Shown: in pieces, positions 53,762 through 59,980 of the stretch
Layout: every line of letters begins with the position of its first letter
Numbering within the stretch: the stretch's first letter is position 1
Assembly (NCBI RefSeq): GCF_014904755.1
Contig: NZ_JACZFQ010000056.1
Span: 1-64,000, forward strand
Source of the DNA: Neoluteolibacter marinus
Lineage (GTDB): Bacteria > Verrucomicrobiota > Verrucomicrobiia > Verrucomicrobiales > Akkermansiaceae
Length of the DNA stretch: 64,000 nucleotides
Direction: 5' to 3'
The notes under the pieces: generated by a model
Databases searched by the model: none
Told to the model about the DNA's origin: nothing
What the model saw: the letters and a program-made list of their open reading frames with translations, nothing else
Program-made: the position numbers and the translations under genes

Positions 53762-53782
53762 TTCCTGTCCCTTTATGCGGCC
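53762..53782. repeat. Dispersed GCCTGTCCCTT-type repeat, degenerate copy
   Basis: TTCCTGTCCCTTTATGCGGCC, a 21-base degenerate version of the repeat at 51461 and 52805, between the convergent genes at 53742 and 53789. Confidence 0.6.
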
Positions 53783-53788
53783 TAACGC

Positions 53789-55096
53789 TTAACCCTCGTC
53801 GATCGAAGCGGTCCCGTATGAGCTCTGCTTGAGATCAAGCGGCGTCTCGGCCAGCTTCGTGAGAAACCCCCTCTCCTCCTTGCTGGGTGCCAGGTCGACG
53901 GCCTTCTGATAGGCGGTGCGGGCATCGGCGGGGCGGTGGAGCTGGGTGAGGAAGCGGCCGCGGATGGCGTGGTAGAGGTGCTGGGATTCCAGGGAGTTGC
54001 GGTCCGGGATGGCTTCGAGGGTGTCCAAGGCCTGCTGCGGGTTTCGGGCGTGGGCGAGGGCGACGCAGCGGTTCATGGCGACGACGGGGGTGGGCTTGAG
54101 GAGGAGGAGATGGTCGTAGAGGGCGAGGATTCGCGTCCAGTCGGTGGAGGCTTCGTCGGCGGCGAGGCAGTGACAGGCGGCGATGCCGGCTTCGAGGTGG
54201 TACGGGCTGAGGATTTCACCCGTGGAGGCCGCGCCGAGGGCGTGGATGCCTTCCCCGATCAAGCCGGTGTCCCAGCGGCTGCGATCCTGGGCATGGAGGA
54301 GAACGATCTCCCCGGAGGCGCCGGTTCTCGCGGGCAGGCGGGCGGCGGTCAGGCACATCAGCGCGAGCAGAGCCTGGGATGATGGTTGGCGGGTGGCGGG
54401 ATGTTCGCTGAGCAGGCGGGCGAGGCGGATGGCCTCGTGGCAGAGTTCCGCGCGGACGAGCGCGTCGCCGGCGGAGGACTTGTAGCCCTCGTTGAAGAGA
54501 AGATAGAGGGCGGTGTGGACGCCATCGAGGCGCCGGGGGAGTTCGCTGGCATCCGGCACCGAGAACGGCAGGCGCAGGTCGCGGATGAGCTGGCGGGCGC
54601 GGACGAGGCGTTTGGCGATCGCCGCCTCGCTGGTGAAGAAAGCCGCGCTGATCTCCGCGGGGCTGAGCCCGCACACGGTGCGCAGGGCGAGGGCGAGCTG
54701 CGCTTCGACGGAGAGCTGGGGATGGAAGCAGACGAAGAGCATCCGCAGCGTGTCGTCGACGATCCCATGCTCCCCGGCGGGCTCGTCGCGGGTGAGCCAG
54801 GATTCCTGCTCGGTGGTGATCCGTGCTTCCTTGCGGTGCCAGGTTTGCTCGCGGCGCAGGGCGTCGAGCGCGAGGTTCTTCGCCGCCTGGGTGAGCCATG
54901 CAGCGGGGTTTTCCGGGATGCCGCGATACGGCCACGTCTGCAGGGCGCGGACCAGTGCCTCCTGCACCACATCCTCGGCCAGCTGCAGGCGGTGCGTGCC
55001 GAGGCGGGAGGCCAGTGCGGCGACCAGCCGCGCGCCCTCGCGCCGGAACAGGTCGTCCGCCACCACGCCAACGCCGCTTTCGCCCGGGCGCTTCAT
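53789..55096 (-). CDS. ECF42-type RNA polymerase sigma factor with C-terminal TPR-like region
   Basis: 435 residues from MKRPGESGVGVVADDLFRRE (upstream in-frame codons are Arg/Pro-rich). Region 2 covers about 12-85 (RLQLAEDVVQEALVRALQTW, AAWLTQAAKNLALDALRREQ), and region 4 about 125-180 (LALRTVCGLSPAEISAAFFT, SEAAIAKRLVRARQLIRDLR). A long helical extension to 435 (ALYLLFNEGYKSS, AIRLARLLSEHPATRQPSSQ, PVVAMNRCVALAHARNPQQA) has the TPR-like repeats that define ECF42. The last gene of an eight-gene operon containing three YCII/DGPF proteins, the family's usual partners. A 4-base gap separates it from the SRPBCC gene. Confidence 0.93.
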   Translation of the reverse strand: MKRPGESGVGVVADDLFRREGARLVAALASRLGTHRLQLAEDVVQEALVRALQTWPYRGIPENPAAWLTQAAKNLALDALRREQTWHRKEARITTEQESWLTRDEPAGEHGIVDDTLRMLFVCFHPQLSVEAQLALALRTVCGLSPAEISAAFFTSEAAIAKRLVRARQLIRDLRLPFSVPDASELPRRLDGVHTALYLLFNEGYKSSAGDALVRAELCHEAIRLARLLSEHPATRQPSSQALLALMCLTAARLPARTGASGEIVLLHAQDRSRWDTGLIGEGIHALGAASTGEILSPYHLEAGIAACHCLAADEASTDWTRILALYDHLLLLKPTPVVAMNRCVALAHARNPQQALDTLEAIPDRNSLESQHLYHAIRGRFLTQLHRPADARTAYQKAVDLAPSKEERGFLTKLAETPLDLKQSSYGTASIDEG

Positions 55097-55100
55097 CGGA

Positions 55101-55559
55101 TCAGCCCTCCTCGGGAGGCGGGCCTCCGCCCTCGACGAGCCGGGCGAGATGTTCGAGGGAATCCTGCCAGCCGAGGTAGCACGCTTCCGCGGGGATCGCC
55201 GCCGGAACACCGGCCTGGGTGATGCTGAGATCCGTGCCGCAGGATACGGCTTTCAGTTTCACCGTGACCTCGATCTCTCCGGGGAGATTCGGATCATCGA
55301 AGGTGTCGGTGTATCGCAGCAGCTCGCCGGGCACGAGCTCGAGGTAGGTCCCACCGAAGGAGTGGCCCTGACCGTTGTTGAATTGCGTGAACGACATCCT
55401 GAAGGTCCCGCCGACCTTGGGTTCGAGGTGGAAGACCTTGCAGACGAAGCCATTTGGCGGGAGCCAGCGGCTCAGCGCGTCGGGGTCGAGGAAGGCCTTG
55501 TAAACGAGGTCGGGCGTGGCCTTGAGCACACGATGCAGGCGGATGGTGTGGGTTTCCAT
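55101..55559 (-). CDS. SRPBCC/AHSA1-domain protein
   Basis: 152 residues: METHTIRLHRVLKATPDLVY, KAFLDPDALSRWLPPNGFVC, MSFTQFNNGQGHSFGGTYLE, EACYLGWQDSLEHLARLVEG. It is the START-like fold of the AHSA1/activator-of-Hsp90 type used in many bacterial stress operons (ligand-binding, no catalytic residues visible). The start is set by the conserved ETHTI-(R) opening. It sits between DUF1428 (22-base gap) and the sigma factor (4 bases). Confidence 0.9.
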   Translation of the reverse strand: METHTIRLHRVLKATPDLVYKAFLDPDALSRWLPPNGFVCKVFHLEPKVGGTFRMSFTQFNNGQGHSFGGTYLELVPGELLRYTDTFDDPNLPGEIEVTVKLKAVSCGTDLSITQAGVPAAIPAEACYLGWQDSLEHLARLVEGGGPPPEEG

Positions 55560-55581
55560 GGTGGTGGGGTTGCTTGTCAGT

Positions 55582-55953
55582 TCAATCGGCGACGAGGGGC
55601 GCGAAGCCTCCGAAGGCCATGCGTTTGCAATCGAAGATGGCTTCCGACCGCGCACCAAGTTCTTGCATGCGGGGATCTGCCATGATCCTGGCGTTCGCCT
55701 CGTCGCGCGCCTCGCGATCGGCGAACACCGCCCAGGCGAAGATTACCGTTTCACCTTCATTGGCACCGGCGGCGCTGAGGAAGGAGCGGCAGAAGTCGGT
55801 GGTGAGATCGTCGGCGATGCACTCGGTGTATTGCAGAGCACCGTGCTCGCGCCAGATGGCGGAGGCGCTTTGGGCGAGCGCGCGGTAGTCGTCGATCTTG
55901 TCTTTCGGCACCGGGATCAGGAAGCCGTCGACGTAGTTTCCGGGAACTTTCAT
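55582..55953 (-). CDS. DUF1428 family protein
   Basis: 123 residues with the family's full pattern: NYVDGFLIPVPKDKIDDYRA, WREHGALQYTECIADDLTTD, ETVIFAWAVFADREARDEAN, IMADPRMQELG, FDCKRMAFGGFAPLV. A ferredoxin-like alpha/beta fold related to YCII/EthD-type stress proteins. Function unknown. Fifth gene after the operon promoter, 7 bases after the VOC gene. Confidence 0.93.
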   Translation of the reverse strand: MKVPGNYVDGFLIPVPKDKIDDYRALAQSASAIWREHGALQYTECIADDLTTDFCRSFLSAAGANEGETVIFAWAVFADREARDEANARIMADPRMQELGARSEAIFDCKRMAFGGFAPLVAD

Positions 55954-55960
55954 GTTGAGA

Positions 55961-56359
55961 TCATTTCATCGAATGCAGGCCCGCCATGTTGCCATCGGGG
56001 TCGAGGAACAGCGCGATGAAGCCGTAAGGGGCGATGGAGAATTTCTCGCGGAACAGCTCGCCGCCGGCCGCGGAAACGCGGGAGGCCTCGACGCCGCAGT
56101 CCTCGCAGGAGAAGTACACCAGCGTGCCACCCGCTCCGGGTGTGAATCCCTCCATGCGGCAGAGCGCGCCGCCACAGCCGGGCGCCTGGTGCTCCATGTC
56201 GTTGGGGAACATCATCAGCTCGAAGCCGTCATCCGAGCCATCGGGCAGCGGCAGGGGCTGCATTTCGATGGCGAGGACGGTTTCGTAGAATTTCCGGGAG
56301 CGAGCCATGTCGGTGACATAGATCTCGAACCAGCCGACAGGATTGCGCGGGCAGCTCAT
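55961..56359 (-). CDS. VOC-superfamily (glyoxalase-like) protein
   Basis: 132 residues: VGWFEIYVTDMARSRKFYET, VLAIEMQPLPLPDG, MEGFTPGAGGTLVYFSCEDC, FSIAPYGFIALFLDPDGNMA. The two beta-alpha-beta-beta-beta halves of a VOC domain (bleomycin-resistance/dioxygenase type) are visible, with possible metal ligands in VYFSCEDC and DPDGNMAGLHS. ATG overlaps the TGA of the upstream YCII gene (ATGA at 56359-56356). Confidence 0.9.
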   Translation of the reverse strand: MSCPRNPVGWFEIYVTDMARSRKFYETVLAIEMQPLPLPDGSDDGFELMMFPNDMEHQAPGCGGALCRMEGFTPGAGGTLVYFSCEDCGVEASRVSAAGGELFREKFSIAPYGFIALFLDPDGNMAGLHSMK

Positions 56360-56781
56360 GGGGTTGTGTTTTGGAGTGAGGGATTCTGGAAGGCGTTCAC
56401 GTCGGCCATCGGCCGGCAGAGATCGGCGATGGGGCGGACCTCGATCTGCGCGCCGTGGGCAAGGATGGGGCAGGCTTGGGCGAGGGCGACGGCCTCCGCG
56501 GTGTCCGCAACGGCGAGGAGAAAATAACCAGCGATCGCTTCCTTGGACTCGGCGAAGACGCCATCGGTCACAAGGGTCTGGGGGCCGCTGACGAGCTTGC
56601 CCTCCTCCATCAGCGGCTGGGCGCCGCGGAGGATGCCTTTTTCCTGCAGGCCTTCCACCCAGCCGTAGAAGTCGGTCATGACGCGCTGGAGCTCGGCGGG
56701 CGAAAGGCTGCCGTTCCAATGCGTACCGCGGATCAGCAGCAGGTGCTCGCCGGTGGTTTGTTGTGTGTTGGGATTCATCAT
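56356..56781 (-). CDS. YCII/DGPF-family protein
   Basis: 141 residues: EHLLLIRGTHWNG, LQRVMTDFYGWVEGLQEKGI, LVTDGVFAESKEAIAGYFLL, AVADTAEAVALAQACPILAH, GAQIEVRPI. It is the YCII (DGPF) fold; here the eponymous motif reads DGVF. YCII proteins are thought to act as small peroxidase-like or stress-associated proteins; catalytic residues are not established. Overlaps the VOC start by 4 bases. Confidence 0.88.
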   Translation of the reverse strand: MMNPNTQQTTGEHLLLIRGTHWNGSLSPAELQRVMTDFYGWVEGLQEKGILRGAQPLMEEGKLVSGPQTLVTDGVFAESKEAIAGYFLLAVADTAEAVALAQACPILAHGAQIEVRPIADLCRPMADVNAFQNPSLQNTTP

Positions 56782-56808
56782 TCGGATATGGGTTGAGGAC
56801 TTGCCCGG

Positions 56809-57147
56809 TCAGCTCTCGGGATCGAACTGGAACTCCCGGAGTTCCTGCGGGCAGCGGCATGCCTGAGCGAGCTTCGCCGCCCATGCGATGGCAACTTCGC
56901 GGGAGGGCAAGTCGAGGACACAAAAGCCTCCCGAGAGCTCGCTGGTCTGCGGGTAGGTTCCGCCTTCGACGGTGCCGTCGGCCGCGACCATCAGCGGGGC
57001 AACATCCTCGTTGAGGCCTCCACCGAACACATAAACACCGGCAGCCTTCGCTTCACGTATGACGTTGTGCGCCGCTTCACTGACCTCAGGCAGCTCCCCG
57101 GCAGGGACGGTCATGGCGGGCGCAGGGAAGGAGATGAGGTATTTCAT
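56809..57147 (-). CDS. YCII-like protein
   Basis: 112 residues: MKYLISFPAPAMTVPAGELP, GVYVFGGGLNEDVAPLMVAA, GTVEGGTYPQTSELSGGFCV, REVAIAWAAKLAQACRCPQE. The same fold as the two neighbouring YCII proteins but without a DGPF motif. ATG overlaps the stop of the upstream gene (ATGA at 57147-57144). 27 bases before the next gene. Confidence 0.85.
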   Translation of the reverse strand: MKYLISFPAPAMTVPAGELPEVSEAAHNVIREAKAAGVYVFGGGLNEDVAPLMVAADGTVEGGTYPQTSELSGGFCVLDLPSREVAIAWAAKLAQACRCPQELREFQFDPES

Positions 57148-57533
57148 GCGGTGGGGGTTTCGTTCGTGTGGCGATAGGCACTGCCTCGCTCGGACTCCAG
57201 AGGGCGGATCTCGTAAGACAAGCCATGGGGCAGGATGGGGCTTTGCGCCGCGATCGACGATGCCTCGTCGAGGCTGTCGGCAACGATGATCCAGTAGCCG
57301 CCGATGACTTCCTTGCCTTCGGCGAATGGCCCGTCGGTGCGGATCCCCTCGCGGGAAACGTGCGCCGCATCCATGGTGAGCCGTGAGCCGGGCTTGAAGA
57401 CGCCCTTTTCTAGGTTCGCCTCATACCAAGCGTAGAACTTGCCGATGGCGGCCTCGATGTCCTCCTTGGTGGACGCCTTGTCCCACTGGCCGCGGGACAG
57501 CAGCAGATACTCGGATGGGGTGGATGGATCCAT
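57144..57533 (-). CDS. YCII/DGPF-family protein
   Basis: 129 residues: EYLLLSRGQWDKASTKEDIE, AAIGKFYAWYEANLEKGVFK, GIRTDGPFAEGKEVIGGYWI, IVADSLDEASSIAAQSPILP. The exact DGPF motif is present. It is the second gene of the operon, 21 bases after the DUF1579 gene, and overlaps the next gene by 4 bases. Confidence 0.9.
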   Translation of the reverse strand: MDPSTPSEYLLLSRGQWDKASTKEDIEAAIGKFYAWYEANLEKGVFKPGSRLTMDAAHVSREGIRTDGPFAEGKEVIGGYWIIVADSLDEASSIAAQSPILPHGLSYEIRPLESERGSAYRHTNETPTA

Positions 57534-57554
57534 GACCGGGCGAGGAGGTGCGGT

Positions 57555-58130
57555 TCACTGCCGGGTGTAGACGACCGGCGGGCCGCAGGGCGATTCCTTG
57601 CCGTCCTTCCACGCGACGCCTTCCAACTTGAAGTGATCCGCGTCGATGAAGGTGTAGGTGGCTCCGTGCATGTGCGTGTCCTTTTGCGGATCCAGGCCGG
57701 GGGTCGGGGCGAGGTCGAAGGTCAGGGAGTCACCGGTGCTTTTGACGAGGTTCATGCGCGGCTGGTTCCGCATCACGCAGTAGTGGGTCATGGTGAGCTT
57801 GCCATCCACGTCGTGGTAGAGGCTGAGCATTTCCATCGGCGTGCCGGCGGCGAACCGCTCCTCGATCACGGCGCCGCCGGCGATCACGCGGAATTCCGTG
57901 TTCATCTCCCCCATTTCCTCGGACGTCGCCGACCACTTGCCGACCAGCGCCTTCATTTTTTCAAAGGCAGCGGAACCGACGTAGGGCGGCATGTCGACAC
58001 ACTCGGCGCACTCGGCTTCGTTGGTCTTGTCAGTCCCGGTTTTCCCGGCGGTTGCGGGAGTTTCGGTGGTTTGGGATTGGGCCAGCGCGGCGGAAGCGGC
58101 GAGGGCGACCCAGGTCATTGTCGTTTTCAT
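57555..58130 (-). CDS. DUF1579-like exported protein, first gene of the ECF42 operon
   Basis: 191 residues. MKTTMTWVALAASAALAQS is a signal peptide. KMKALVGKWSATSEEMGE, FRVIAGGAVIEERFAAGTPM, EMLSLYHDVDGKLTMTHYCV and GATYTFIDADHFKLEGVAWK follow the DUF1579 (lipocalin-like, W-x-x-x-G beginning) pattern. CAECVDMPPY upstream of the fold contains a C-x-x-C pair that could bind metal. Start set by the signal peptide; Met further upstream lacks one. Confidence 0.85.
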   Translation of the reverse strand: MKTTMTWVALAASAALAQSQTTETPATAGKTGTDKTNEAECAECVDMPPYVGSAAFEKMKALVGKWSATSEEMGEMNTEFRVIAGGAVIEERFAAGTPMEMLSLYHDVDGKLTMTHYCVMRNQPRMNLVKSTGDSLTFDLAPTPGLDPQKDTHMHGATYTFIDADHFKLEGVAWKDGKESPCGPPVVYTRQ

Positions 58131-58189
58131 GGATCTCGTGGTTTGGTGATGGGTCCGGAGACGCCCATGCGTCCCTTCTCCATAGCATC

Positions 58190-58216
58190 GACGAACCAGC
58201 GCCGTGCGCGAGGACA
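58190..58216 (-). promoter_or_regulatory. Candidate ECF42 promoter of the YCII operon
   Basis: On the minus strand TGTCCT (58216-58211) is followed after 17 bases by CGTC (58193-58190), 60 bases before the first ATG (58130). Reported ECF42 promoters have TGTCGA at -35 and CGA/TC at -10; four of six -35 bases agree. Suggests autoregulation. Confidence 0.45.
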
Positions 58217-58297
58217 AGAAATCGGAAGAATTGTCACGCGGCCCTTGAACAGGGGCGTGAAGGGGTCCGGGAAACCGAACCTCCGGCCGGGCGGCCG

Positions 58298-58687
58298 ATG
58301 AAGAGCAAGAGCGGAAAGGCGCTGCTGCGGAAGCGGGGCGAGTATCTGGAGCTCGGCTTCTGTCACGTGCTCGATCACGGCGGATCGAGACGGGCGACCC
58401 TGCGCGGGCGGGAGAACCTGACCAAGCGCCAGGTCGGCGCGGCGCTCGCGTTCAGTCTCTCGCCGCTGATGCGCCACCACACCGGCCACGGGACGCCCAA
58501 GCAGTGGCTGGCGGCGATTCATGATCCCGCTTTCGGGCTGGTGAGCCGGCTATCACGCTGGTTTGGCCGGCTGACTGCCGCGACGCGCGCGGAAGATACG
58601 CTTTTCCGTCAGCCAGTCCCTTCGCGTCGCCACGTTGCGATGGATTGGCCGGCGAAACCGGTCGCCCGTTTTTCAACAGGCTGTTAG
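58298..58687 (+). pseudogene. C-terminal fragment of a DDE transposase (IS1182/IS5-like)
   Basis: The frame encodes MKSKSGKALLRKRGEYLELG, FCHVLDHGGSRRATLRGREN, LTKRQVGAALAFSLSPLMRH, HTGHGTPKQW, the typical end of IS1182/IS5-group transposases (GRENxxKR motif). The catalytic N-terminal part is absent. The last bases (TTTTTCAACAGGCTGTTAG, 58669-58687) look like an IS terminus. It inserted, or was left, between the ECF42 operon and the DUF4394 gene. The residues after TPKQWL are not family-like. Confidence 0.75.
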
Positions 58688-58752
58688 GGGGCGAGAACGG
58701 ATGACGGAATGGCCGTTGAGTCCGAAGATTGAGCCAGGGATCCACCGCGGCG

Positions 58753-58808
58753 AGCTGCTCCGGAAGCCGCTTGGCGTCATCCCGCCTGCGCAGCTTTCCG
58801 GAGCAGCT
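58753..58808. terminator. Imperfect hairpin after the DUF4394 gene
   Basis: AGCTGCTCCGGAAGC (58753-58767) pairs with GCTTTCCGGAGCAGCT (58793-58808): 15 bp with one bulged base and a 25-nt loop. It follows the end (58834) of the minus-strand DUF4394 gene, so it may end its transcript. No T-run follows on that strand, so rho-independent function is uncertain; it could also be part of the IS remnant. Confidence 0.4.
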
Positions 58809-58833
58809 GTTGGATCGAAGCGGCGTTCCGAAC

Positions 58834-59682
58834 CTATTCGGCGACCGGACCGATGACGGTGAGCGAGTCAACGCAGTTCCATCCCTTGAGCCGGTAGAGC
58901 AAGGTGGCGCTGCCGGTGTCGAGGTCGATGGTGTAGAGGCCCGTCGGTTTGATCCTGCCCATTCCCCTGCCCCTGCCGTTGCCTCTTTCCTCGACAAGCG
59001 ACGCGTAGGCGATGCCGCTGGCCCCGGAGATATCGAATCCGGCGACGTTCGCCACCTTCACGCCGAGCGGGCCCACCGTGTTGAGGACCCCCGCGTTCGG
59101 CGGATTCTGCAGGAGCAGCGCGTCGAGCGAGGAGTCGATGTCGTACAAAGCGGTGCCGGTTGCCGGGTCGTTGTCGCTGTTGGTGTAGGCGGCACCCACG
59201 ACCTCCGGCGAGGCCCCTTCGTTGGTGTCGCCCGCGGCGAAGGCAAGGGTGCCGTCGATCGCGACGACCGCCCCGGTGTCGGGGTGGGCGCGGAGGTTCT
59301 GCCCGGTGTCGCTCATGATCCGGATCCGATCGACCGTCGGGTTGAAGTCGAAACTGAAGGATTTGCCCTCGAGCGCGGGGGTGAACGGTCCGCTGCCGAC
59401 TGCGGTGGCCACCCCGGTCTCCCAGTTGATCGAGTAGATCCGGCTGGTGCTCCCGAGTCCGTAAAGCTGGCCGTTGAAGGGCCGGAGATCGAGTCCGAGC
59501 AGCTGCTCATGCTTCCGGAGACCGGTGATCTTGACCTTCACCGGCTTGATGGCGGGGTCGGTGGCGAACAGAACCAGCTTGCCGTTGCCGGAGAGACCGG
59601 CGAGCCATTCGGCGGCCGGGACTCCCGCCTGAATCTTCGTGCAAGCCAGGGCGAGGACGGGGATCAGCAATCGAGTTTTCAT
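58834..59682 (-). CDS. Exported DUF4394-domain protein
   Basis: 282 residues with signal peptide (MKTRLLIPVLALACTKIQAG). The DUF4394 pattern is complete: LVLFATDPAIKPVKVKITGL, LLGLDLRPFNGQLYGLGSTS, RIYSINWETGVATAVG, FDFNPTVDRIRIMSDTGQNL, RAHPDTGAVVAIDGTLAFAA, AAYTNSDNDPATGTALYDID, GLYTIDLDTGSATLLYRLKG. A beta-propeller of unknown function common in exported proteins. No catalytic residue known. Upstream in-frame codons are low-complexity. The 59683-59980 gap contains nothing recognisable. Confidence 0.9.
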   Translation of the reverse strand: MKTRLLIPVLALACTKIQAGVPAAEWLAGLSGNGKLVLFATDPAIKPVKVKITGLRKHEQLLGLDLRPFNGQLYGLGSTSRIYSINWETGVATAVGSGPFTPALEGKSFSFDFNPTVDRIRIMSDTGQNLRAHPDTGAVVAIDGTLAFAAGDTNEGASPEVVGAAYTNSDNDPATGTALYDIDSSLDALLLQNPPNAGVLNTVGPLGVKVANVAGFDISGASGIAYASLVEERGNGRGRGMGRIKPTGLYTIDLDTGSATLLYRLKGWNCVDSLTVIGPVAE

Positions 59683-59980
59683 TTTCGTGGGGTTGGTTGG
59701 GGATATGGGTTCATCGGCCTTCCATCGGGAGGGCCACATTTGAGCAACGCCTGCCATCCCGCGGCGGATGCATGAATTTTTTGCCCGATCTTCACCGCCT
59801 CTCTCCCGGTCCACGACAGCGGGCGTCGGTGGCTCGGCGGAAGGGGAATCGCCAGTTTCTTGTCGAACCCGGCGGGAGGACGCCCGCCGCCGTGATCCGG
59901 CCGGAGGAAGGGCGCAGTGAGATGCCCAGGAAAACGGTCCAACGCCGCGGGGGCTTCGACCGGGCGTGTTGCGATCCCGC

